Positions 1-9,084 of a DNA stretch of 12,506 bases are shown here, piece after piece. The notes beneath the pieces are model-generated. The model was not told where the DNA came from and made no database searches. It worked only from the letters and a program-made list of their open reading frames with translations. Location of the stretch: the NCBI RefSeq assembly GCF_000611645.1, contig NW_014011956.1, positions 1 to 12,506 on the forward strand, given 5' to 3'. A program made the position numbers and the translations under genes. Numbering within the stretch: the first letter of the stretch is position 1; the number at the start of each line of letters is the position of its first letter. Source of the stretch: Monoraphidium neglectum. Its lineage: Eukaryota; Chlorophyta; Chlorophyceae; Sphaeropleales; Selenastraceae.

Positions 1-639
1 ATCTTCAGGCTCCTGGTACGTCTTCTTGCACCGAACTGTTAGGCTGCAGTGCGCACAGCTTTTGGGGCTGCATCCGCGGCAGCAGCCAATGCACAGCAGA
101 AGGAAGTTTGGACCTAACCCAGGACCTTTCTGCTCAAACCCATCGTACTATAGTCAACCTTTACGTCATTTTGAATGCCTTGAGTGGCCTGTGATTCATG
201 CCCAATGGCACACGCATGCCCATGCCAAGGCACCACGCGCACATTTACTACTTGCACTTCCCCCTTCGCACAGGCTTGAGTGTCTATGAATGTGTGGGCA
301 GGCATTACTGCAACACTCGTATCAATGTTGATTCGGCATGTGCGAGCATCTATACTAGTGGAGCCCCCTCTAAAACCGCATTGACCATCGAAGGACGGTA
401 GGACTCGCCTGGAATACGACACATCTCGAGCGTCTGCATTGACCTGGCTTCTGCGCGCTGGTATTAATCTTCGAATAATAACTATTCAACCAACTAGGAC
501 GCTTGTCGTTGCCCGATCCTTTCTTCCTCGCGTTGTTTGCTGGCGGTCCTGGCATTTGACCTTTCAAGCAATCATGACCCTGGGGCAGTTGCATGCCTGC
601 TTGTACAACTACAAGAATTTTGCGACTGTGCACGGGCCC
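1..639. other. Upstream non-coding region, no gene supported
   Basis: The open frames here are short, overlap on both strands and show no recognisable domain or plausible splice-linked exon. The open frame that enters the next gene could extend upstream to an ATG at 574. The ATG at 640 sits in a better context (gggcccATGgcg), so 1-639 is treated as upstream or 5' leader sequence. I see no convincing TATA box. Confidence 0.5.
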
Positions 640-914
640 ATGGCGGGAGCGCTGCCTACGTTCTCGACCAGAAGGCCTGCACTGCGCCCATGCCAATGGC
701 AGCCGATGTTGCACGTCCGCCCCCTGGTAGCTGCGACGAGCCTAGGGGGAGGGAGCAGCGGTTATGAAAGTGGCAACAGCCAGGCTGCAGAAGTCACCGA
801 CTCTGGAATGGAGGCGCCAAAACGCAGGCGCGGCCGGCCAAGAAAAAGCACAGAGAGTGTAGGGAGCACCACTATGCCGCTGGCGTCGCAGCAGCCGCAG
901 CAGCCGCAGCAGCC

Positions 915-949
<35 letters not shown>

Positions 950-1495
950 TGCTGCTGCTGCAACAGAACGAACACTGGCGGCAGGTTTACCATGCGCCAC
1001 TTGAACACGATCAGGAAGTGCAAGGGGACGAGGCCGGGCAGGACGAGTCCAAGGTGCGAGGTTGTAGATGGAGGCCTCACCCCCCAGATCATTGCTGCTG
1101 CTGTCCACCTAGCAAGGCCGCCGCCAGTGCGGAGATCTTGTCATTGTCCATGCATCAGCAGCAAGGGTCTGCTTCTCGCAAGAGACCGCTGCCTTGCCAA
1201 CCTTCCTGGCCCCCATTCCACCCGATCACGCCAGGGGTTGGCGCAATCTGCACAGCTGCAAGATGGTAGGCCCGAGCAAAGCGCATCAACGCTGGTCAAA
1301 ACTGCGAGCACCATCGACTCTAGAAGCACCTCCCCACAAGGTGTGTGTATGTGTGTGTGTATGGGGGGGGGTGTTTGTGTGTGCGGATGGGCACGTGTGC
1401 GTGCGTATGTGCGTGCGTGCGTGCGTGCGTATGTGCGTGCGTTTGTGCGCAGACGTGAGCATCGATGCACATGTACATGTGCATGTGCATGTGCA

Positions 1496-1568
<73 letters not shown>

Positions 1569-2630
1569 CTGCATGGGTGTGCGTGGCCACGTGTTTTTGT
1601 TACAGCAAGATTGAACTATGCTTGGGTGCTAGCCACTGCAGAACCTGGCTGGACAGGGTGTATCTCTGCAGGGTATACAGGGGTTCTGATTGCAAGCACA
1701 TGAGCACGCCTGTGTATGACACCTCTGCTGCATTTCGGCCACAATTTCACGGCAACAGGTGTGAGCAGGCCTCTGTCGCCACGCCCGCCATCTCCTGCAC
1801 GATTGGGTACGCAATCAACGTCACAGCCCCAACCACAGCTGCAGCCAGACACAAGGCAGCACTGGAGTTTGTGGAACTGGCAGGAGGACCTGAAGCGAGT
1901 GCAGGAAGCAGCAGCACGCGCGCCCTTGAGTGAGCTCCAGGCCAAGCTCCAGGAGTCCCAGCGCTTGCTCTCCAGTCCGCTAACGGTTCATGTGACCACA
2001 AATGTCACAGTGGCAGGCGTGTCCGTGGGCGGGGCCACCTACGTTGAGGATGGTGGTGGCAGGTCAGGGGACGGTGGCGGTGCTGTCGGCGGCACCGTCG
2101 GCGGCGCTGTCGGAGGCAGTGTCCGGGGCGGCGGCGGCGGCGAAAGCTGCGGCGTTCAGGAGCAGTGGCTAAAGGAGCGGCCTGACCACGAATTCAAGTA
2201 TATCGGCAAGCTCGGGGAAGTTTTTGTGCACAGCATCCTCAGCCGCCACCTTCCAGGATTCGATGAGACCTGCTGGCTTTCGGTCCTGAATCCCATGAGC
2301 GCGATTGACTTTCAGTACCGGGATGTTGACGGGGTGTTTGCCGGCGCCGAGCGCAAAGGCGCGGTGTGCTTCATAGACGTCAAGGCCACAAAGTGGGATT
2401 CGCCCAAGCTCGGGCCCATAATCAGCGAGCAGCAGTGGGCAAAGGCACGCCTGGTGCACCGCATGCCGGGGCGCCAGGCGCTGTTTGCAATTGTGTGGGT
2501 TTGGGATGTCAGAAGCGAGGCGCCCAAGTATGAGATCTGGCTGGACCCCGCAGATATGGTCCTGAGCACGCACCTGACCCTGTCGCGATCCTCGACAAGT
2601 GGCTTCCAACTGATGCGCCGCCGAGAGTGA
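640..2630 (+). CDS. AT-hook / polyQ protein with DUF3883 (NO VEIN C-terminal) domain
   Basis: Proposed as two exons, 640-1053 and 1884-2630 (386 residues), joined in phase 0 through a strong donor (AAG|GTGCGAG). The acceptor is less certain: 1839, 1845, 1884 and 1905 all keep frame. Seen in exon 1: residues 1-40 rich in Arg, Ser and Ala without acidic residues, resembling an organelle transit peptide; an AT-hook at about 61-69 (KRRRGRPRK); then Gln/Pro repeats, eleven Gln and four Leu. Seen in exon 2: a short amphipathic coiled-coil-like stretch, a Gly-rich linker, then about 150 residues matching the DUF3883 / NO VEIN C-terminal pattern. These include KLGE (Glu about 250), AIDF (Asp about 280), FIDVKATK (Asp about 303, Lys about 305) and an SEQQWAKA helix. 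Family members have a PD-(D/E)XK nuclease-like fold; plant NO VEIN is a nuclear vascular-development factor. A DNA-associated role is inferred and activity is unproven. Alternative: a single-exon gene starting at ATG 1716 (304 residues) without the AT-hook. Confidence 0.55.
889..966 (+). repeat. CAG/CTG trinucleotide tract encoding polyQ-polyL
   Basis: Cag-cag-ccg units are followed by eleven pure CAG codons (916-948), four CTG codons (949-960) and caacag. In the proposed frame this reads Gln/Pro repeats, eleven Gln, four Leu and two Gln. The CAG-to-CTG switch makes the tract partly self-complementary, so it could form a hairpin. The run is in frame with the AT-hook just upstream, which supports exon status. 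The polyalanine and polyleucine frames on the opposite strand are shadows of this repeat. Confidence 0.9.
1054..1883 (+). other. Probable intron of the AT-hook/DUF3883 gene
   Basis: This stretch of about 830 bases lies between the AT-hook exon and the DUF3883 exon. It begins GTGCGAG after AAG and ends GGCAG before a GAG codon, and both ends are phase 0. It contains the long GT-rich microsatellite. Open frames across it consist of Cys/Val or Thr/His dipeptide runs and have no protein character. The 3' boundary could be 1838, 1844, 1883 or 1904. A transcript read would settle it, and would also show whether the first exon belongs to this gene at all. Confidence 0.45.
1341..1564 (+). repeat. GT-rich microsatellite complex with (GT)31
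   Basis: It opens with GTGTGTAT-type units and a run of nine G at 1363-1371. GTGC/GTGCGT units and an ATGTGC block (about 1468-1496) follow, ending in an uninterrupted (GT)31 run at 1503-1564. Almost the whole stretch alternates purine and pyrimidine, which is the sequence class that can adopt Z-DNA. It falls in the proposed intron and would be transcribed as a UG-rich RNA. Confidence 0.95.
2049..2144 (+). repeat. Degenerate GGC-rich minisatellite encoding a Gly-rich linker
   Basis: Imperfect units of the type GGCGG(C/T)-GCTGTCGGC repeat through the exon and encode a Gly/Val/Ala/Ser linker between the coiled-coil-like segment and the DUF3883 domain. Frame is kept throughout. It is probably a flexible, length-variable spacer. 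Confidence 0.7.
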
Positions 2631-3746
2631 TCTCATGTGATTATTGACCTTTCCCACAGTCGGGACGTGATTGGCCGCGCCCGCTCAAGCCGCCTCAGAC
2701 CCGCACTGCTCTGATGTTATCATCTTGCATGCACTTGTATTTCAAGAAGGGCATTCATGTTTGAACAGTGCAGTCTCTGCTGATCGCTGTACTTCTAGCA
2801 GCACGTGGGAAGGCGCGTGTGATTTGATGGTCTTACATGGTGTTGCAGCCTGCCAGCTGGACCGTTTGTTTACCGTCTTGGTCACAGGCTGTGGCCTTTG
2901 CAAGTGGACCTCACAAGGGCCCTGGGGAACCTGGCTTCTAAGTCCTTAACAAGGGGCTCAAAGCAAAATATTTATGTGGATGTCCAGCACAACATGATGT
3001 CCAACGTGAAAACAAAGAACTTGGCCTTGGCTCTATTTTCTCCAAACGTAACTAACAGATAGATGATTTGGAGCAGCATAAGTCCACAGCAAATACAGTC
3101 CATGATGCAATGGGTGCTAGGGTTGACGACGACTGGCGCTGACGTTGCGTGCCTTGACCTCGCCCATGGAATGCCTTGAAGCTGGCAGAACTGCTGACGC
3201 GCCCTCCTTGCCCTCAGTTGCGCGTTCAAATTCCGCCGCACAGCTCTCGCCGCGTGGCGTTGCATACTATATTTGATCAAGAAACAACGGGTCCAGGGTG
3301 GCAAGAAGGTGTCATAGCCGCTCAATCCTTGCAGACCTGGGCCTCGCAGGTCACTGAGTGACCTCATTGCCAACAAAACGTGGCGTGTTTGCCCATGCGC
3401 GCCCGGCGTCGCGCGAGCTTGGGTCTCAGCCAGGTAGACAGGTAGATAATGCGCGGGCAGAAATTGGCAAAAGCAAGGGTGTGCCAGTGTTTGCCCCACC
3501 AGACACACTATTGTCTTCAGCACTGAATTGCATTCACCGATCAGCCTTCCCAATCACATCTTCACGGCATACGCAACAGAATGGGAGTGCAATGGCTGAT
3601 ATGATTGCGTTCCTTGTATGGGAGATCATTTGGATGGTGGTTGTGAACAGACTTCATGATTACGGCAACGGACCAGCCTCCCAACAGGCGTCCTGAACTT
3701 GGAGATGATGTCATGACATTGCAAACCATGGCGCCTGCACCAGCAA
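2631..3746. other. Intergenic / 3' flank, no gene supported
   Basis: This follows the DUF3883 stop codon. The first few hundred bases are presumably 3' untranslated region, but I see neither TGTAA (the usual green-algal poly(A) signal) nor AATAAA near the stop. Open frames here on both strands, including 2972-3553 on the minus strand, have no recognisable domain, show mixed low-complexity composition and lack convincing splice context. No RNA gene was recognised. Confidence 0.45.
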
Positions 3747-3790
3747 CACGCACATGCATGCAAGCACGCACACGAGCATGCGCGCGCGCA

Positions 3791-3822
<32 letters not shown>

Positions 3823-3837
3823 AACACACACACATTA
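3747..3837. repeat. CA/CG alternating microsatellite
   Basis: Units of CACG, CATG and CGCG pass into (CGCA)n and then (CA)n with a CAAA interruption. This is alternating purine-pyrimidine sequence like the GT-rich block at 1341-1564 but in the complementary orientation. It lies in the gene-poor gap. Predicted peptides across it are Thr/His or Cys/Val dipeptide artefacts. Confidence 0.9.
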
Positions 3838-6192
3838 CATATTGGTCCACGCACATGTGTGCCTGTCATTCGCAATTGTGAATTGCAATCATTACGTGTT
3901 TTCAGCACACTGTCACAAGGCACCCCAAGCGCACATGTGCGTGCATCCAGCACTTCAAGGCCTCCGCCCCACCCAAGTGTGGCTTCAGCCGCAGTCCTCA
4001 CCACCTGGCTGCCTCAATCAACAGTCGCACCAGTCCGCTCGGGCAGACCCTCACAATTCCTGCGTGTACCCGATTAGCAGGGTGCCGTTGACAAGCAAAA
4101 CCCCAGCTTCAACGTCCAGCGCTCCCGCACAACCCCTGTGCTCCTTCAGCGCGCGGCCATACACGTCATGTTGGGTGGAGCGGGGCGGGAAAGAAGAAAA
4201 ATGGCCCTTGCATCAACAGCAGGGAAAGGCAGCCTCAAGGGGGGATCTGAACGCAACGCGGCTGGACAGCAGAAGGGGCCAACGGCAGTGCAAGGATGTA
4301 GGGCGGTCGTGTCAGTCATCCAGCTGAAGGTCTAGCTAGAATGCAGCCAAGAACGCACGTAAAAGCGTACTTGGCTCGGCAGGACGGGGGAGGCCCCGCC
4401 CGGGTTGCTGAGCGCGCATTCGTTGCATGCCAGCCGGCGCGGCGGCGGCAACATAATGGGCCCTTGAGCAACGCACACGAGCACACCTGTGCCGTCGCTT
4501 GACATGCGTGCAGGCCTGCTCCAGCTGTTGCCAACCTGCTTTTAGAATGCTAATGACATATGAAATAGGCAAACTATTTGACAAACTCTGCCCATGAACA
4601 GATGCCAGCACTGCCAGATGGCCCTGTGGCACGGCCTGCGGGTTGCTGGCAGCGTCCCAAGTCGGTGTGCGCACAGGGACTGGCAGCAGGCACAGCACGC
4701 ACACCTCGGATGGCGGCAGCTTGAGCGAGCACAGCAGCGGCGCTGAGTGACATAATATCATATCAGGGTGCTCAAGCCATCACTTGGCTCAACATGGAAA
4801 CTGCCTTCAGGGGCACATCGTCCAGGCTCAGGATCAGAACCTTGCGCCATATTCATTCTCTTCCCCCCCTCCAACCGACGCCAACCATGCCACCATCAGG
4901 CTTGAGCCGCTCCTCGCGGGTTTGGTGGCGTTGCTGCTGAAAAACTTAGCCTCATTGCTGCCCTTCATCTCTGCGACTGTTTTCACTGCTTGGGGCGGCT
5001 GTGGGCGGCCGTCACCGTAGCCCGCAGGCCGCCATGACACTGCAGCCGCACCGAGCTTGCGGCGCCAGTAAAAGAGGGCTATGAGATGTGCTGCCGGCGA
5101 AGATACGGCGCACGAGCAGGGGATCCTGCAGCTGCAGGGATGGCTCTCATGCGCCGCGCGTGACGGCGAGGAGGCGCAGCGGAACTGCTGAACCCGCCAT
5201 CGTCGCAATAGCAGTGGTGATTCCACTTGCGAGTGGCCGTGTATGCAGCCAGCACAACGCCTGGCTGCACGCTTTGGGACCATTATAATATGCCAAGTCA
5301 CGTTGGCTGTAATTGCTGGGGTGGCAACTGCTTTGCGCCTGCAACACCGCCGCCGAGGTCCCATCTTGCACCGATGAGCACCTGCGATCATTTCTCGGCG
5401 ATCAGTGGGCCATGCCCCAGGCGCCGCTCTCGGGATGACCCAAGACAGGAGCACCCTGCCTAATCACAATTCACAGTTGGCGCGTCCCGCATGATTGCAT
5501 GACAGGGCCGTGCTGTGGAGCAGGTCTGGTGAGAATTCTCACTGTCACCGGCATGGGTGACAGGCCCAACGCTTCGGTCCTGGTTCACAGTCCTAATGTC
5601 AAGGAATTGTGAGTTGCGACAGGTATCATCCGGACTGCGCCTTGAAACGCTCTTGACTCAGATGAGCTGCAGTATCAAAGCGTCCTTCGCTTCGCACTGG
5701 GCAGAGGGGGGGAAGTGCAGCACTGGCATCTGTTTGATGTAATGATTGAGTGTGTTTCACTTGATCAGCAAGCCAGGGTGGCAGCGTGGCCGCAACACAG
5801 ACTGTGGGTGAGGGGTGCGTTCCGTGGTCGTCACATGCTCTCTGACATGCAAAGTAACTGAAAGTTTGCACAGAATACAAAAATTTATCAACTACCTTGA
5901 GCCCAGGCCCTTGTCCGCGCCATGTGCGCATGCACCGCGCGCGCGCACAACCAACCACGTCATGCTGTGACCCGCCCTTGCAGCTGCCGCACCAGAATAG
6001 GTGGGCCTAAACAAGTAGACCACAGTGCAGGTGAGGTGGCTGCGGAGGGTGTGGCAACGTGATGTGAGGTCAGGTTCCGCCACCTGAGTTCTCACCACGT
6101 CGTCCTGCTCTGAAGAGTTGGGGCGCGTGTCGCGCGACCACGGCACTGTGCAACCGCGCGAAGTACTGTGCGCGATTGGCCCGCGCGGCTGC
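3838..6192. other. Gene-poor intergenic region and protease promoter side
   Basis: No coding region is supported. The longest minus-strand frame (4834-5454, 206 residues) is Arg/Ala/Ser-rich without a domain I recognise. A perfect 14-base palindrome sits at 5125-5138 (PstI-PvuII-PstI-like, cctgcagctgcagg). The final few hundred bases should contain the promoter of the protease gene. An inverted CCAAT element (ATTGG at 6175-6179) lies about 200 bases before its start codon. No TATA box is convincing. Confidence 0.4.
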
Positions 6193-6372
6193 CGCTTCGC
6201 AGCTCCAGCCAGCACCCTCCTTAACCGCGCATGCAAGGAGAGACATTGGGCAGGAGGGTACAAGCGCTGCCCTCTTTGCGGTGAGCTTGGTGTCCACTAC
6301 AGCCTTGCCTGGTGTGTACCTAATCACTGCCCCTGACGCACACTGCAGGGTGCTGGCTGGAGCTGCGAAGCG
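6193..6372. repeat. Perfect 26-base inverted repeat, 128-base spacer, before the protease start
   Basis: The arms at 6193-6218 and 6347-6372 are exact reverse complements (left arm begins cgcttcgcagctcc). The right arm ends five bases before the proposed ATG at 6378. The spacer contains GTGAGC at 6281, a CTAAT branch-like site and GCAG at 6345-6348, so it could include a 68-base leader intron. Removing that would leave a stem of about 24 base pairs with a loop of about 62 bases next to the start codon. I see no target-site duplication around the arms and no second copy in the window. Confidence 0.85.
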
Positions 6373-6377
6373 CAGTG

Positions 6378-9048
6378 ATGCCGGTGCACCCCTTCCGACA
6401 ACCGCAGCCACCTTTTCGAGCAGTGGTGCTGAGTTTCTGGGTGCTGCTGCTGGCGCCGCTGGCGGCCACACCGGCAAACGGTGAGACATCGGTACTGCGA
6501 GGGATGCAGTCTGGCCCACCCCCAGCCCCAGGGCTGTGGCAGGGCTGTTGGCCCGATCGTGCAGTGGGGGAGCTGCAGCCGGTAGTTGCTGGGCAGCTGC
6601 GCCGGCGCATGTGGCCCGGCTGGGGGCGGTGGGGCTGCCTGTGCAGCACACTCGCATCACGACGACACATTTTGCAACCGCACGCGCAACAAACATAGGC
6701 GGCTACATCCTCGATGCGGCCTCCAGGAGCCTGATCCCCCCCAATGCCGCGGTCTTGGCGCCCACCGCCGACAGCAATCCATCTGCAGCCCGGTATTCGA
6801 CCGACTCAGCATACCCAGCCTCTGGTGGGGGTGGGCATTACATTGTCACCTACAAACTCAAAAAAGAAGTCGCCAGCCCCCAGGCACAACCTGTGCAGGG
6901 CGCCGATGTCAGCGCGCCTGCCGCGCTGCCGGTGGCTGTGCAGAACACGCAGGCCGCAGTTCAGCAGCGCCTCTTCTCTCGTGGAGCGGCCGGCGGCGCC
7001 TTCGCAGGTGCAGCCGTCGTGCGGCACATGGAGGCCCTCCCGATGTCAATCGTGGCGCTGCCAAGCCGCGCGGCGGCAGAGGCGCTGCTGACTGACCCCT
7101 TGGTCGAGTCTGTGGTAGAGAACGGGCTGAACAGGCCCGAGCTTGTGCAGAGCCTTCCCCTTATTGGGCAGCCGGCGGCGGCGGCGCAGGGCTACAACGG
7201 CAGCGGATGCGTAGTGGCGCTCCTGGATACAGGTGTGAAGCTATGACGGCGGCAGGAGGCCCTGGTCATGAGCGTGACCTCAACACGCTCAGAGGACAGG
7301 CTGCGCAAGCCCTGCCGTTCCCTGCCCTGCCCTGCCGCGCCCCCCCGATAAATCGTACCGACAAAGCTTGCCAAAGGCAGCTGCCAGATACGTGCACGCA
7401 TATCAGGCGGCTGTTGTGACTACTGTATTGGGCATGCAGTGCGTGCATCTCAGCCCCCCTCACATCAAACCTTGGTGCATTGTTGATCGCTCGTGCACCC
7501 CGCTCCCACTAACGCGAGGTGCCGACTACGCACACCCTGACCTGGGCGCCTGCCCCTACCCCGGTGCCCCGGAGCCCTGCCGCGTCGCGTTTGCGCGCGA
7601 CTTCACCCCTGCTGATGACGGTCTGACGGACTCCAGCGGCCACGGCACCAACGTGGCCAGCATCATCGCCAAGGTGGCTCCAGGGGTGAAGATTCTTGTG
7701 CTGGTGGGTGTCAGGTGATGGGTTGGGACGGGACGGCGCAAGTGAGTTGGAGGCCCTGGGTCTGTCGAGGTGGGGGTGGGCTGTGAGGGGCTGAGATGCG
7801 GAAGCCGCAGCTGCAGCAACTGTGCAGGCCTGGCACATCCAGTCTGCTTCACTTTACCCTTGCTAGTTGTCAGCGGAACACGCCCTTGTCCATCGTCACC
7901 TAGGGTTTGAACCCTTGTGCAACCCCCATCCTCAGCCCCCACGTCCCCTGCCCCCCATCAAAAAAGCCCTGGAAAGCATAGCAGAACACCCGACCGCAAT
8001 CGCCCTGAACAGGACGTGTTCAAACAGAGTACGACTGGAGACTCTCTCGCCTGGGACGCGGGTGCGGCCCCCTTTACTAAGGCCCAAATGCCGGCATGAC
8101 TTATCTCGCCTGAACGTCCGCAGCGGGCGTGCCCCTGCTGCGCGCCAGCACGGTCTTATGCACGGCACCACTGTCTGGAGCTGGCTGTGCAGCAATCTGT
8201 CCGTCCAGCCTGTTCAACTCCTCCCTGCGGCGCAGATATCCTGGCCGCCATTGACTGGGTGTTGAAGGCTAAAGCCGACGGCTCCTACAACGTCTGCGCC
8301 ATCAACCTGTCCCTCGGCTCCACCAGCAAATGGTTTTCTGAAGTCTGCAACGACAGCCCCTACACGGTGGCGTTCGCCGCCGCGCGAGCAGCCGGCATCG
8401 TGCCCGCCGCAGCGGCCGGCAACGCCGCCCTCAAGGGGCGGCTGCCCACGCCGGCATGCACGCCCGGGGCGGTCAGCGTGGGCGCCACGTACGACCAAGA
8501 TCTGAGGGCACGCGACTGGCGCGTGTGCGGGGATGAGATTCCTGTTGAGAATCATGTCACATGCTTCAGCAACAGGTCAGCAACGTTGTTGTCGAGGTGA
8601 CCCTTTTTTTGTAGCCACAAGCCCCCTGCCCAACAGCAGATGCCCCTCAGAAGTGCTGATGTTGCTGCAGTGCAGGGCGCAATGGAATGGCATTGCAGTG
8701 CGGGTGATGCTTATCAGCAGCACGCCCAGCCGGCTGCTCACCTGCCACCCTGTGTACATTTTTGCAGTGCGCCATTCCTGACAATCCTGGCACCGGGGGC
8801 AATCATCAATGCGGGCGGCTGGTCCATGGCCGGCACCAGCCAGGCAGTGCCGCACGTGACCGGCTCCATCGCGGTGAGAGGCAGGGGTCTGCTGCTGACC
8901 AGGTCCTGATACGGCCGTTTCAAGTCAACGTTCCAGGCACATCAAATCCCAGGCAGCTTCGAATGCTGAAGCATTGTGCTGCACAGTACCTCGCAAATAC
9001 TAGAGGCGCACGGCCGTATTGGCATGCTTGCACCCACCCCCCCAACCC

Positions 9049-9084
<36 letters not shown>

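Noticed and set aside
439..639. Extension of the first exon to a TTG at 439 or an ATG at 574
   Set aside because: TTG starts are not expected in nuclear genes, and ATG 640 has the better context. ATG 574 remains possible but has no added support.
742..1108. Minus-strand polyalanine and polyleucine open frames
   Set aside because: They are shadows of the CAG tract in the AT-hook exon.
1141..1590. Minus-strand Thr/His repeat open frame
   Set aside because: This is an antisense translation of the GT microsatellite with no protein character.
992..1933. Long plus-strand open frame across the GT repeat
   Set aside because: It stays open only because (GT)n has no stops. It encodes Cys/Val dipeptides and runs out of frame with the DUF3883 exon.
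2972..3553. Minus-strand open frame of 193 residues
   Set aside because: It shows no domain, no splice context and no natural-looking composition. It is likely chance in GC-rich DNA.
5125..5138. 14-base palindrome as a regulatory site
   Set aside because: It is isolated and made of common PstI/PvuII-type hexamers, with no gene start nearby.
4834..5454. Minus-strand open frame of 206 residues
   Set aside because: It is rich in Arg, Cys and Ala as expected for a random GC-rich frame, and nothing in it is recognisable.
6193..6372. Calling the inverted repeat a MITE
   Set aside because: I see no target-site duplication around the arms and no second copy here, so mobility is only one possibility.
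6070..6696. Minus-strand open frame of 208 residues
   Set aside because: It overlaps the protease 5' end in antisense and has no domain.
7900..7925. tRNA T-arm-like sequence (gggtttgaaccc type)
   Set aside because: Only about three stem pairs form and there is no D-arm, anticodon arm or acceptor stem. It lies inside a protease intron.
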